A DNA stretch of 64,000 bases from Saccopteryx bilineata (lineage: Eukaryota; Chordata; Mammalia; Chiroptera; Emballonuridae), in contig NC_089493.1 in the NCBI RefSeq assembly GCF_036850765.1, forward strand, positions 192,094,706 through 192,158,705, written 5' to 3'. Below the pieces are notes generated by a model. It was not told the DNA's origin, searched no databases, and saw only the letters and a list, made by a program, of their open reading frames with translations. Within the stretch, counting starts at the first letter, position 1. Each line of letters starts with the position of its first letter. Shown here one piece after another: positions 34,961-46,330 of this stretch. The position numbers and the translations under genes were made by a program.

Positions 34961-35146
34961 CTGAGATGGGTAAAGTGCAGACTGTTATCTGGAGATGTAA
35001 GTGTACGTTCTGGAGGGAGAACGGGTCTCATTCTGGGCACTGGGAGGCACATTTAAGAAATCCCAAATCAAAATAGTGTCATCATGAGAGCTGCTGATGA
35101 TTTGAAATTCATCAAACTGTAGCCGAAACACACGTCCAGAATGTTC
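34961..35146 (-). CDS. FBXW11: FBXW11 penultimate exon: WD40 blade 7, C-terminus and stop
   Basis: After the acceptor 'tttcacag' the exon opens with codons for [11 protein letters not shown]. It encodes the last WD40 blade (ending ..DDTILIWDF), then the C-terminal tail [26 protein letters not shown], read here in two pieces, and stops at TAA (34985-34987). That gives 53 residues. The tail sequence distinguishes FBXW11 from BTRC. The Arg of HSGRV corresponds to a propeller residue reported to contact the phosphodegron in beta-TrCP1. Only 24 nt of UTR follow before the donor CAG|gtcagt, so the downstream junction is too close to the stop to trigger nonsense-mediated decay. Phase 0 at the 5' side. 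Confidence 0.97.
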
Positions 35147-36300
35147 CTGTGAAATGTAACCGCCAGATGGATACAGTGAGACCTTGACACCCCTCACGTC
35201 CCATCGTCAGGGAGTCGCCACAGTGGAATGTGCAGCTATGCAGGCTTCTGAACACTGTCCCAGAGCCTACCGAGCCCGCCGTCCACCCCTCCCCTCTACG
35301 CCTCTTCTTTAATTCGATTTGTGTCCTAGATCCTGGCCCATAAATATGTCAGAGAAAAACTACGTCATCGAATCACAAAGGGTCTTAGAAAGGTAAATAA
35401 TAATGTTTAATACCCATTCTTGACACTGTAAAAACTAGAACCAGGATTATGTTTTGAACATGATAAAGACTATCCCAAACTGCAGCCCACATCAAAATTA
35501 ATGATGAAATATCAGAAGCATTCCCATTAAAATCAAGAAGAAAACAAGAATGGTCCTAACCACTGTTCTGCATGTTCTAGTCAATGCAAAAAGCAAAGAT
35601 ACAGACATAAAAGGTAAAACTATTGAAAATGAGGAAAAAAGAATGTGCTTGGTTGGCCCCAGCTGGGTAGCTCGTGTTACTGCAACATCCCAGCACGCTG
35701 AGGTCACGGGTTCAATCCCCAGTCAGGGCATGTAGGATGTGAAGCGATCAATGAGTGCACAATTAACTGGAACAAGTGGTACAACGAGTTGATGCTTCTC
35801 TCTCTCTCTCTCTCTCAAATCAATGGAAAATTTTTTAAAAAGGAGGAAAAAAAATAATGTGCATGGTAAAGTTGCAAAAACAAGATTAACATATAAAAAT
35901 AAAGTACTCCTATATGTCAAAGCAATAATCCATAGAATATGGCTGAGGGGGAATTCATCCTACCAGTATAAAAATAATGCTGTTATAAAAGTATAACATA
36001 ACCAGACACCCACATTAATAAATCCCCCAACCTCCAGGAAGGAAATATTTTTTGCTGTATGAGGAATTGGCCCACCCATAAATGAGGAAGCCTGTTTTCA
36101 TATTGGAGGTTGGATTACTGCTCCTTCGGGAAGAGCTCTCTATAATGGAAATGTCAAAAATCCTCTGATCTTGAACAAAGTGAAGAGAACAGTGCACTTC
36201 TCTGAGAAACAAGCTTTCCAGTGATACCCGCAGGCAGGTCTACGTGCAGGTGGCCACCTCCAGCACAGGGAACCACTACCCGTTTCAACAGGTCACGTAC
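35147..36300 (-). other. FBXW11: FBXW11 intron
   Basis: The donor is gtacgt (36300 downwards) and the acceptor ..tttcacag. It contains one old VES-type SINE (35649-35842) and otherwise AT-rich unique sequence. Confidence 0.9.
35649..35842 (+). mobile_element. Short VES-type tRNA-derived SINE
   Basis: The head 'agctgggtagctcgtgttactgcaacatcccagc' and B-box-like 'gggttcaatccccagtcagg' are followed by 'aactggaacaagtggtacaac' and a (TC)n end. Imperfect flanking repeats 'gaggaaaaaagaatgtgc' (35631-35648) and 'gaggaaaaaaaataatgtgc' (35843-35862) differ by a 2-bp gap and a mismatch. Confidence 0.8.
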
Positions 36301-36379
36301 CACCAACGTGCGCAAACACAACGTGCTCGCTGGAGCTCGAGGGTCGAGAGCAGCTTGCAAGTCCCAAACTTTAATTTTC
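36301..36379 (-). CDS. FBXW11: FBXW11 exon: end of WD40 blade 6 and blade 6-7 loop
   Basis: This exon of 79 bp is preceded by the acceptor 'ctttccag' and followed by the donor gtacgt. It contributes the last base of a Gly codon, then [11 protein letters not shown] and [15 protein letters not shown]. The first part closes blade 6 with its WD dipeptide. The second is the longer loop leading into blade 7. The phase is 2 at the 5' side (one base completes the Gly codon) and 0 at the 3' side, matching both neighbours exactly. Confidence 0.97.
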
Positions 36380-37231
36380 CTGGAAAGGACAATGAGATTG
36401 CGATGAGTAGAAAAGTTCACCGTTTAAATCCTGCCAAGCATTTCCTTGACCCAAAGGAGTGCATCTGAACTGCCTATTATAAAAGTTAATGGGAACATGC
36501 TTACGTTCTTACCAGTTATTTAAACCAGTTACTCTTGATTTTGGAAAGGATAAGGACCTACACATCCTCAATCTTGCTGCAACTGTAGATTATTTTAAGG
36601 AGGACAAGAAAACAACTCCAGGTCTTTCTAACTTCATAATTGATGTCACCAAATTCATTAACCAGAGGTCTCGCCAGGGTCGAGCAGGTGCTGCTGACAG
36701 AAGCTGGGGCTCTCTGCGAGACTCTAAGGATACTTTTTTCCCAACTGGACAAATGTCTCCAGTTAATAACAGAAGAGTAAACAGATCAGTTCACCCATTT
36801 ATGAAGTCTATATATAGTCATCTCAAAAGGTTTACAGTTGCCATTTGCTCATTTACAAAGGTGTGAGGCTTTTAAAAGAGGATTTGTTCAATTCACCAAA
36901 AGGGGAAAATGCATTTATTACTGAACTGGGGGGGGAGGGTAGGGACAACCCACGCCTGGTATAAGGGTTAAGGCAAAAAACTGAGTTCCCACGCAAGCTG
37001 AGCTACTCCCCGAGTTCACAGTGTTGGTTAGAAGCATACGTGTAGGAGCCGGGGAGGCTCAGCTATGGTGGGGTTTGGGCCTGGGTGGCCTCACTTGATC
37101 CAGCAGTGCAGGGACACCTGCCATCCTCAACGCACACAAACCACCTGGCCCGGGACATGGCACAGACATGGCAACCGTGCCCTCCCCCACTGATAGAGTC
37201 AGAGCAGTGCATTTGCAATGTGAATACGCAC
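36380..37231 (-). other. FBXW11: FBXW11 intron
   Basis: The donor is GACGG|gtgcgt and the acceptor ttccag. Unique sequence throughout, with no repeat or embedded gene recognised. The open frame at 36489-36866 on the plus strand has no known motif. Confidence 0.9.
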
Positions 37232-37342
37232 CCGTCATAGGCCCCGCTAACAATCCTCTTGTTGTCAAACCGGATGCATCGCACCAATTCTTCATGTCCC
37301 TCTAGAACTCTTAGACAGGCGCCACATTCGATGTCCCAGAGC
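37232..37342 (-). CDS. FBXW11: FBXW11 exon: end of WD40 blade 5 and most of blade 6
   Basis: The exon of 111 bp follows the acceptor 'ttcatttaag' and ends at donor gtgcgt. It encodes [16 protein letters not shown], then [20 protein letters not shown] and the first two bases of a Gly codon. The exon starts just before the WD dipeptide that closes blade 5 and carries the GH and the inner strands of blade 6. The Arg of LVRC and the Tyr of GAYDG correspond to positions described as degron-contacting in beta-TrCP1. Confidence 0.97.
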
Positions 37343-37527
37343 CTTAAATGAAGAACAGATCTCTGAAACAAGTCTGTGCACATGACTGCACCAGTGTGAT
37401 CTTCTGCATTTTGCAATTCATTTCTATCTCACTCCCAGTCCACACTATGCTTACATATATGTACACTCACTGCCACCTGTGTTTTTAAACTTGGGAGGAA
37501 ACCTTACTTTTCACTGTATGTATTTCC

Positions 37528-37531
<4 letters not shown>

Positions 37532-37559
<28 letters not shown>

Positions 37560-37735
37560 ATTTATTTATTTTTATTTTTTATTCATTTTAGAAAGGAGAG
37601 AGAAAGAGAAGGGGGGAGGAGCAGGAAGCATCAACTCCCATATGTGCCTTGACCAGGCAAGCCCAGGGTTTTGAACCGGTGACCTCAGCACTTCCAGGTC
37701 GACGCTTTATCCACTGCGCCACCACAGGTCAGGCC
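37532..37735 (-). mobile_element. Short bat SINE (GGTGGCGCAGTGGATAAAGCGTCGACCTGG family), reverse, perfect TSD
   Basis: T-rich and (TTTA)n tail sequence is followed by 'gaagcatcaactcccatatgtgcc' and the antisense head 'gcgccaccacaggtcagg'. The 13-bp perfect duplication 'tgtatttcctttt' is at 37519-37531 and 37736-37748. The same subfamily recurs at 50643-50894. Confidence 0.93.
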
Positions 37736-38014
37736 TGTATTTCCTTTTATATGGTTTGAAACTTCAAAAAATCACATGAGTATATCATTAACTAAATATA
37801 GTCAACAAATAAAGAATTCCACCCCAGGCATTTCTAACTTCTAGTCTGGAGACCAGGAGGCCCACAGAGGTGAGATCAGCATGGTGGCCACCTCTCCTGT
37901 TGAGCCTCAGGGACACCCCTCCTAGCCATATCCTACAGAGGGGGTTGTCCAGACTGCAAGGTCAGAGTGGGAGACTTGTTAGGTATATGCAGTGTCTTAG
38001 AAATAGAAATCCAG

Positions 38015-38411
38015 GCCCTGGTCAGTTGGCTCAGTGGTAGAGCGTCGGCCTGGTGTGCAGGAGTCCTAGGTTCGATTCCTGACCAGGGCACACAGGAGAA
38101 GCGCCCTTCTGCTTCTCCACCCCTCCACTTCTCCTTTCTCTCTGTCTCTCTCTTCCCCTCCCGCAGCCAAGGCTCCACTGGAGCAAAGTTGGCCTGGGTG
38201 CTGAGGATGGCTCTGTGGCCTCTGCCTCAGGCGCTAGAATGGCTCTGGTTGCAGCAGAGCGATGCCCCAGATGGGCAGAGCATTGCCCCCTGGTGGGCGT
38301 GCCGGGTGGATCCCGGTCCGGCACATGCGGGAGTCTATCTGACTGCCTCCCCGTTTCCAGTTTCGGAAAAATACCAAAAAAAAAACCAAACAAAAAAACA
38401 AACAAACAAAA
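38015..38411 (+). mobile_element. Long bat SINE (GGTTGGCTCAGTGGTAGAGCGTCGGCC family), forward, perfect TSD
   Basis: The head includes an A-box-like 'tggctcagtggta' and a B-box-like 'ggttcgattcct', followed by a long non-tRNA body and the end 'ccgtttccagtttcggaaaaatac' plus an A-rich tail. The 16-bp perfect duplication 'agaaatagaaatccag' flanks it at 37999-38014 and 38412-38427. Confidence 0.95.
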
Positions 38412-39412
38412 AGAAATAGAAATCCAGTATATAAGTGTATACAGCTAGCCTTTTTCTTTGTGCATGATTTATATAACAATTCTGGAAATAAATTTTCTAT
38501 TATCCTTCATTTTTCTACATTATTTGCAAAAAGAAATCACAGCCATCTAACATGCACCAAACGACGTTAGCAAACTGATTCCACAAGGCACTCTGCTCGG
38601 CCCCTCCACCAGGAGGGCCTTCACACCCGACCCCGCCCCTTCCCAAAGCCGCCCAGGAGACCACGCCTGCCCTGCGATGCCTCCCTACAACCACATGGTT
38701 ACTGTGTAAAACTTCAGAGCCTCCAGTGAGAAAGGTAAGGGCTGTTTATTGCTGAAATACTGACTAATTCAAAGCATGATGAATACAACAGAACCAAGGT
38801 TCAAGTGCTACAATGACTTTTCTGATGTCTTAAAACAGAGCAGTTAGAGCGCCTCCCTTCCTCTCTCCCTTCTCACATAATCTTGAGCCAGATTGTTCTT
38901 TTGTCCAAAGACAAGGTGATTTGGTTATTTTAAAAAGCTACTAGCGTTTACTGGGATGGGGGATGACTTGGGATAATTAAGTAAATATTTAAGGCAAGCT
39001 CTAATAAGATATAAAGTATTTAAGGATGGTCACCTTTATTAGAAAGCAAGGACACTGAGTGTTGGGAAGAAAAACCGGAAATGAAATACATGACCGAATA
39101 GGAGTGGATGGTCTGTAGCCAGTCCTAGGAGAGACAGACAGAGTCTTCGGAGGGAAGCAGGGGCTCACAGGTGAGGTGTACCGCCCGTCACCTTGGCCAG
39201 AACACCTTGCCTACTGAGGAACCTTAGAAGAACATAGTTACTCAGTTGAGTATGCAGAGCCAAACAGACTGATACAAGTTACCTAAAGTTTGTTATCTGA
39301 AGCATCCCCAAAGACTCTGTACCTGTTGAGCACTGGGACTGGGAGGTGAGTCAACATGATGGCAGAAATCAATCTCAATCGGCCTGCCACGGGGACTCCC
39401 ATGGCTACCCAC

Positions 39413-39531
39413 CTGATGGTATTATCTGATGACCCGCTGACAACCAGCCGGTCCCTGTACTGGAGACAGGCGATGCCTCGCTTGTGCCCGTTCAGAGTGC
39501 GAACAAATTCACAGGTGCTTGTGCTCCACAC
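39413..39531 (-). CDS. FBXW11: FBXW11 exon: end of WD40 blade 4 and most of blade 5
   Basis: The exon of 119 bp follows the acceptor 'gtttgttgcag' and ends at donor gtgggt. It encodes [19 protein letters not shown] followed by [20 protein letters not shown] and two bases of an Arg codon. The WS replaces WD at the end of blade 4, as is usual in this protein. NGH..SSDNTIR forms blade 5. The Arg of HKRG and the Ser of SGSSD match positions described as degron-binding in beta-TrCP1. Phase 0 in, phase 2 out. Confidence 0.97.
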
Positions 39532-40089
39532 CTGCAACAAATCAGCAATATTTTAAAAAAAGGAATGTAGTCTCCTCACAATATCCCTTTAAAACAATAA
39601 ATCAGAGCTTCTAGGAACAATCAAAACACTGGATCATGAACAATGGCTGGGAGGCTGGGACAGCATAGCATTTTCTTGGCCGCTGAACGATACGGGATTG
39701 AAACAGAGGGAGGTTGTGAAGTCTCCAGATCTCAAGATCCGCACAAAGAGAACGTCTCCCGGACTCTGCAGATGTCCGGTGGCCCAGGGGGAGAGCCTGG
39801 ACCAGACTCTGTGTTCACACCAGCTGATCTGTCAACCAACGCAACTGCTGTGAACACCCTGCACCTCCCCCTCTGCCCGGCAGTTTCTTGAACAGCTCTG
39901 TTTTTCATGACACATTATGCTGAATATGAATGTGGAATAAACAATCCCTCTTTCGTGAACCCATCTGCAAGTCTTCGATGTTCACAGACACACAATATAT
40001 TACCAGCCAGGTAAGGAGACACAAGCAATCAAAGTGCCCTGAATTATTTTACCAGCTGCACTTGCAGTTGAATGGGATAACTAATAATC

Positions 40090-41460
40090 CACATGTAAAA
40101 AAAGGAAGTGGAATCCCTACCTCACACTATATATAAAAACTTAATTCAACATGGATCAAAGACTGAAATGTAAGAACTCAAACTATTAAGCTCTTAGAAG
40201 AAAACACAGGAGTAAATCTTTGTAACTCTGGATTGGGCAATGGTTTTGTAGATGTGACAACACAAGCAACAAAAGAAAAAAATTGATACAGTAGACTTCA
40301 TCAGAATTAAAATTGTTTTGTGTTTCAAAGAAAAATATCAAGTAAAAATTTTTTTAAAAGAAAGAAAAATGAAAACCTAACCCACAAGAAAATATTTGCA
40401 AATATTTATCTGATAAGGAGCTTATCAGAATATATAAAGAACTTTGCACCTAAACAATAAAAGGACAAATAACCCAATTTGTTTAATGATCAAAAGATCA
40501 AAAGATCAAATGACCAGTCGTGAGGGAGGGGGAAAGCACAGCTAAGAGAGGCACCACTGCGCACCCACCAGGGTGACTAGACAGACACATAACAACAAGT
40601 GCTGACAGCGCTGGAGACACCCTCCCGCTGGGGCTAGGCAGCCGCTGAGTAAGGCCCCCACTCTCCTGACTGCCCGACACTGGTCTCATACCCACTGGTG
40701 TGCCGGCACCACGAGTCAAGCAACGCACACAGAGCCGAGCTGTTCACTTCCAGACCACCCAGTCTAATCTGATGCTACCACCTCTGTGCTCTGTGCGTGA
40801 CATACTAGAATGTTGTCTAGTGCTGCTGGTCAGAAGGGTTTTTTTGAGCCAAGTTCAATCGTTCATACATTGCAGGTGGGATTGTAAAATGGGGTATCCA
40901 TTTTGGGAAACAGTTTGGCAAATGTTAAACAGTTACCATCCCCTCAAAACTGAAAATATATGTCCACACAGATGTTTAAGACAGTGTTATTCATAACAGA
41001 TAAAAAGTATAAACAACCAAAATGTTCATCAAATGCTGGATGAGTAAACAAAATGTGGTCCCTCCTCCCAGTGGAGTTCTATTCAGTCATTAGAAAATGA
41101 AATACTGTCACATGCTACAATGTCTACGGATGGACTCTGGAAACATACACTAAGTGAACGGAGTCAGACACAAAAGGCCAAACACTGGATGATCTCATTC
41201 CTATGAAATGTCCAGAACAGGCACCTCCGTAGGCAGAAAGTAGATCAGTGGTCACCAGGGCCGAGGGGAAGGGGACGAGGGCTGACGACTAATGGGGGTG
41301 AAGTTTTCTTTGGAGTGTGACTGAAAATGTTCTGGAACTATATAGTTATAGTTACACAACACTGTGAATAGACTAAAGGCCACTGAGTTGTGTGCTTTAA
41401 AATGATGAATCTTACGGTATGTGAATTATGTTTTAATAAAGCTGCTATAAAAACTTAAGA
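40090..41460 (+). mobile_element. Old L1 3' portion (ORF2 end and 3'UTR), antisense to FBXW11
   Basis: Blocks 'cctcacactatatataaaaac', 'atggatcaaagactgaaatgtaag', 'gcaatggttttgtagatgtg', 'tctgataaggagcttatcag' and 'tttgggaaacagtttggcaa' run in L1 ORF2 order with many frame breaks. A 3'UTR-like end follows ('ggtggtcaccagggc'-type and 'gaattatgttttaataaagc'). The sequence between 40500 and 40860 is more diverged. Confidence 0.8.
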
Positions 41461-41639
41461 ATGTTAAAATTTAAAAAAATTAAGTGAATACTGGAATCAG
41501 AACTGCACTGACCATATCCTGTGGATCCCCTACAACTGCTTGTCACAGGTCTGCCACCCACCACATGAAGACAGGGACATGTGCTGCTCATCACATCTCT
41601 AGCATCCAGCCCAGGGTCTGGGCCCAAAAGCAGGTGAGG

Positions 41640-41800
41640 ACACCGAATCTCAGCTCTGCCCCTAGCTAGCTGTGTGGCCTCCGGCACAGTTCTGCCCTCT
41701 CTGAGCCACGTCTGTAGGACGGAGGCACTGCTGACTCAGCACAGGGCCGGGAGGGTGGTGCGAGGTGGTCGTGAGAAAGCTCCGCACGCACGGGACTCGG
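41640..41800 (+). mobile_element. MIR SINE fragment
   Basis: 'ctcagctctgcccctagctagctgtgtggcctccggcacag' is the MIR core, followed by diverged 3' sequence. Confidence 0.6.
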
Positions 41801-42053
41801 TCAATGGGCTCGTTCTCTCCTCCTTGTCAAGGTCATCGACAATGTCATTTCATGAAACGGGGCTGCTCTCTATCCTGGTCCCAACACTTCTGACTTCTCT
41901 CGCCTGTAACTCCAGAAGCATGTAAACTGGCGTGGCTTCAAGGGCTCGTGAGCACAAATGGGAGAAAATGAAGATCTTGAGAAGCACCAGCTTGGTATAA
42001 GCCACTTGGCTTTCTCTCCATTCTGAAGGGGACAGCAGGAGGGAAACACTTAC

Positions 42054-42303
42054 TTTGATGGTTCTGTCCCCAGAGGCAGATACGATGTACTTATCATCAA
42101 AGTCTACTACATTGACAGCAGCACGGTGGCCGACCAGGACACGGCGCAAAGTGATGTCGGTGGCGGAAGCCATGTCCCACACCGCGATGGAGCGGTCCTT
42201 GGAGCAGGTCACCATCAGCCCGTTGCTGAAGCGCAAGTGCAGCACCGCCTCGTTGTGGTGGATGAGTGTGTTCAGAACCTCGCCCGTGTTCACATCCCAG
42301 ACT
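42054..42303 (-). CDS. FBXW11: FBXW11 exon: end of WD40 blade 2, blade 3 and most of blade 4
   Basis: This is the largest coding exon in the window (250 bp), from acceptor 'tccccacctag' to donor AAA|gtaagt. It encodes [20 protein letters not shown], then [40 protein letters not shown] and [27 protein letters not shown] sequence. It therefore holds two WD40 repeats where the other exons each hold one, so an ancestral intron may be missing here, as in the known gene structure. In at phase 2 (one base completes Arg), out at phase 0. An 82-bp tandem duplication lies 25 bp upstream of its acceptor. Confidence 0.97.
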
Positions 42304-42327
42304 CTAGGTGGGGACAGAAGCACACGC

Positions 42328-42491
42328 TTCATTATGGAGATGGCCAGGAAAGGGTCGCGGCACCTGTGCCCTGGGCCCACTCTCCGCAGTGGCCCGAGGA
42401 CACGTGGACTTCACTATGGAGACGGCCAGGAAAGGGTCGCGGCATCTGTGCCCTGGGCCCACTCTCCGCAGTGGCCCGAGGACACGTGGAC
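42328..42491. repeat. Tandem duplication, two copies of 82 bp
   Basis: Copies at 42328-42409 and 42410-42491 differ at only a few positions (for example 'ttcattatggagatgg' against 'ttcactatggagacgg'). A third partial start 'ttcact' follows at 42492. The array begins 25 bp upstream of an FBXW11 acceptor site. Confidence 0.93.
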
Positions 42492-43329
42492 TTCACTTGT
42501 GTTTGGTGATTGGGACCTGATGCCTAAGCACAAAGTTAAAGGAAGCAACCTCTCTATTTGCTGAGAGGTATTTAAAAAAAGAAGGCCGAGTGTAGCTTTG
42601 CCCAAGCTTAGGCTTATTTAAGAGTCAGGTGTTCATGGACTCTGTTTTCAGGCTTGTGTTGATGGCAAAACAATGATTTTTCCAGTAAGTGGCTTTGCAG
42701 GGAGACTGGGATAACAGGAAGGCGGCTGGTGGCCAGAGAACTGAGGACCACTCTGAGCTTAAGGCTCTCTATGCCCTGTGACACGTCTCTGCATCTATGG
42801 ACTCTAAGTCATGACGTCTCACCAACTCCCCCACCCATCAATCACCCAACTGCTTTATGGACAAAGCCAGTGTCACTCAAGTGGTTCAGCTCGAGGGTTA
42901 GGGACAGTCCTCCACGTCATAGCGTCTGTAACTGCCAATCTCCTAAGAGCAAAGGGGGAAAGACTCGGGCTTCTCAGGCTGAGAGACGAGACATGATCTA
43001 TGGCAGGAGTGGCCTGGAAGCTCTGGGCCAGGGAACGGACACCAGACAGGGCGGTAACTATTCCAGTCCCCGCAATGTCCCTGTGAACATCCTCTTCCGG
43101 GCTCTGACTCACCAGGAGAGGCGCGTCCTGCTCTCCTAGGAGACGCCACGCCTTCCCATGTTTCCTTTCTACCGTCCCGACTTCCAACCAGCGGCCACTA
43201 CCTCCTTCCTACTGGGGCACCTGCCATTTCCAGCCTCCTCACTGTCCTGGGGTGGCAGCTAAACACCAGTGTCTCTGTGACTGGAAATGGCTCCATAATA
43301 TAAAGACAGTCTTAAACAATATAAATTCA

Positions 43330-43500
43330 AAGTTCAAAATCAACTATGTGACTCTGAGCAAATCACCTAACCTCTCTGATCCCAGTTCCCTTGTACACCC
43401 ACAAAAAAGATTAATATCTACCTAGTGAGAAAGGTTGATGTGAGAATTCAACAGGATGACATTCTACAAAACACCCGGCACCCTCTGTGTCCCTCCAAAG
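43330..43500 (+). mobile_element. MIR SINE fragment
   Basis: 'atgtgactctgagcaaatcacctaacctctctga' and 'gttgatgtgagaattcaaca' are the central and 3' MIR blocks. Confidence 0.7.
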
Positions 43501-43844
43501 GTTCTGCAAACAACTGCTCCTGGTTCTTTCCGTGTCTGCCGGTTACTGCCCTGCCCGCCCCTGCCCACCCTGCCCTTGAGCGCATGCGCAGTCTCCCAGG
43601 GGAAGGAGCTAGCCCGCACGGGGCAATGGGCTTTTGGAGGAAGCATGTTGCCATCTCTGTCCTATATGGCGATGGGAACAGGACCTAATTCACAGAAGTC
43701 AGCTTTCCTGCCTACTTTGTTCAAATGCACTTACACCTATACCACAGGGGCTTCAAGTACAGCATGAAACACGTGTGCAGAGGACAGGGGGGTGACTCCC
43801 AGGCTCCTCGGGGAAGTCCCGACCCCTGAAGCCAAATCACTCAC

Positions 43845-43963
43845 CTCACAGTCGAGTCTGAAGAGCCGGTCACAATGACACGCTCGTCGTACTGGAGACA
43901 AAGGACAGAGCCGGTGTGCCCTGTTAACACTTTCAAACATTCCAAGCTGGTTTTATCCCAAAT
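43845..43963 (-). CDS. FBXW11: FBXW11 exon: end of WD40 blade 1 and most of blade 2
   Basis: The exon of 119 bp follows the acceptor 'gtctcaatag' and ends at donor gtgagt. It encodes [20 protein letters not shown], then [19 protein letters not shown] and two bases of an Arg codon. IWD closes blade 1, and TGH..SSDSTVR forms blade 2. The Ser residues of HTGSV and GSSDS correspond to residues reported to contact the phosphodegron in beta-TrCP1. In at phase 0, out at phase 2. Confidence 0.97.
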
Positions 43964-45214
43964 CTATTGAGACAAGATCAACCACAAACAATGAGTTAGC
44001 GTATCATGTTCTGATAAAAGTTTCTGTCTCACCTTAGTTTCTGGATCATAAAATAAAGCAAACCTGTTACGGTAAGTAAGAGTTAAATATCAAACAGCTG
44101 GGAAATGACAAGGAGGAAGAGGCAATATTAAATAACTCCAGAATAGATGTACTGTTTTGTTTCGTGGATTCATACTTATAAGGGAATTTTAAAATAAACT
44201 CATGAAAAGCATTGGCTCACCCTCTGGAAGACGATGTGACAAAACTTAGGAAGAGCCTTGAAAAATGCATACGCCTCAACCCTTCATGTTTGTTCCAAAA
44301 ATGTCTGACATTTCAGGAAAATCGCAATGTAAACTAAAAAGTTTTCGATGAGAAAGTATAATATTTCATTACAGTGTTGTGCTTTTTAAAAGTCACAATA
44401 AAATTGTCTATAATGGCATAACCACTATGTATATTTTAAAAAAGAAAAAATAGGTTAAAATGAAGTAAAATGTTACTAATAGCCGGTTTTGTCCTCTGAG
44501 TGCTCTTCTCACTTCTTCTGACTAGTTAAAAAACATATTTTGTGGACCCATTTCTTCCTTGTACAATAACATCATAATTTGTCGTGTCCCTCACGATTAC
44601 TACAAACGGCCAAGGAATTGCAAGTGTTATAGACATTTAAGTGATTGTATAAAACAGCAAGGCTTGCTTTCAATTTCAGAGAGTAGACCCCACAGTGATT
44701 CTGCACACCTGATTGGCGACCAAGGACTGATACAGACTGAAGCACACGAGGTCGGCATCCACAGGGATGCCGGCTGGACCCCGAGGTCTGGATGAGCTCC
44801 CCAGCGTGCACGACTGCCCTACTGGTCTACGTCTTAGAAATCAAATGCAAGCTTAATTTAAACCTGAGAGTGAGAATTCTTTAGAATTACATCCAGTGTA
44901 CATGAAACGAAAACCCATGGCCAACCTATGCTCTGACAAGGTGCTTTATAAACCATTCTTATCTAGTTATTAAAGGAATATTGCCAAAACTAAATAGTAA
45001 CATATGCCAGTCTTCCCAGGGTGTTATTTGTAGTCACAGGTTAGGGCAATCAATAAGTATTACATAAAAATAGAGATCGTGGTCTACTATGCTGTGCAAG
45101 TTGGAAAATAGGTGTTTCTACTGCAAGACTTCTCAGAGCCTTTATATCCTGTACCCTGTGAATTTATAAGGTGATGTGCAGTGTTTTCTAACCTTCTTTG
45201 AATGGAAATTATTC

Positions 45215-45424
45215 TTTTATCTTTTTAATTTTTCCATTGATTTGAGACAGAGAGAAATGAAGGGAAAGGGAGAGAGAGAAGCATCAACTTGTTGCTCCAC
45301 TTAGTTGTTCCATTTAGTTGTGCCCTCACTGGTTGCTTCTCACATGTGCCCTGACCAGGGATCTAACCCATGACCTCAGCATGCCGGGGCAATGTTCTAT
45401 CCACTGAACCACCCAGCCAAGGCG
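45215..45424 (-). mobile_element. VES-type tRNA-derived SINE, reverse, diverged
   Basis: 'gaagcatcaacttgttgctcc', 'gttgcttctcacatgtgccctgaccagg' and 'gttctatccactgaaccaccc' are antisense body and head blocks. Flanking repeats are too diverged to call. Confidence 0.75.
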
Positions 45425-45929
45425 AAGGGAAGCACTCTTCAAATTAACATTCTTTAGATCCATATCCACAGACTACCTTTTGGGAAACATTCCAAACACA
45501 GAAAACCAGAAAAGTTCCTTTATATGCTTTAATTAGGGGTGCTTTTGAAATTATTGAAATTCCACTATGTATTTGGATAGATTTTTTAACAAAAACCAAA
45601 CAAAAGGGCCCTTTAACTCACCCAAAGTAAAACAATATAAAAAAACAGGGCTAAGATGGAGAAAGCACACTACAAACTATTTTCCCAGTTGATTACAACT
45701 AAAAATTCTACACAAAATACAAAAGCAACTAGCTAAACACTCTGAAAAGTGTGAAAGCGCAGCAGAGGCAGTTAAAATTCTGAGAAATCACTCTTTCTGA
45801 TCAGAAGGACTGGGGAAAGGGACCCCTGGGGGTCAAAGAAGGGGTGGAGGACCCCATTTCCCCTCTCTTCTCACATGGCCTCGATTCAAGGACAGACCCA
45901 GTCATGCAGACACCGTCAGCCAGTAAATG

Positions 45930-46330
45930 GATAAGCACACTGTGGTTACCCATGAAATGGAATACTACTCAGCAATGAAAAGGAATCAACTATCTCTAAA
46001 TACAGAAACAGACAAAACTCTACTGCACTATGCAAAGCGTAGGAATCCAGATTTGAAAGGCTACACACTGTGTTGAGTCCACTTATAAGATACTCTCAAA
46101 AAGGCAAAATTATAGGGACAGAAGAAAAGATCAGTGGTACCCAGTGTCTAGGGAAACGATTGGAGAGTCAGACACAGGCAGGACAAGGGATCCTTGGGGG
46201 GTGGGGGGGGCACACAGACACTGTTCTGCATCTTGACTTATGGTTACACAATTATTTGTGCTTGTCAAAACTCAAAGAGTTTTACACCAAGATGAGTACA
46301 TTTTCCTGTATGTAAATTATCACTAAAAAC
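45930..46330 (+). mobile_element. Old L1 3' fragment
   Basis: 'catgaaatggaatactactcagcaatgaaaagg' is a classic L1 ORF2 3' block. It is followed by 'gatcagtggtacccagtgtctaggg' and a G-rich stretch typical of L1 3'UTR. Confidence 0.75.

Larger units (their letters stand above)
37343..39412 (-). other. FBXW11: FBXW11 intron
   Basis: The donor is AG|gtgggt and the acceptor atttaag. It contains two SINEs with perfect target duplications (37532-37735 and 38015-38411). The rest is unique sequence. Confidence 0.9.
39532..42053 (-). other. FBXW11: FBXW11 intron
   Basis: The donor is AAA|gtaagt and the acceptor ttgcag. More than half of it is an old plus-strand L1 (about 40090-41460), followed by a MIR at about 41640-41800. 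Confidence 0.9.
42304..43844 (-). other. FBXW11: FBXW11 intron
   Basis: The donor is GTGAG|gtgagt and the acceptor cctag. It contains the 82-bp tandem duplication at 42328-42491 and a MIR at about 43330-43500. The rest is unique. Confidence 0.9.

Noticed and set aside
37967..38419. Open frame of 150 residues, and similar ones at 53656-54180, 57600-58281 and 56596-57090
   Set aside because: All are translations of the long SINE family and recur at each copy.
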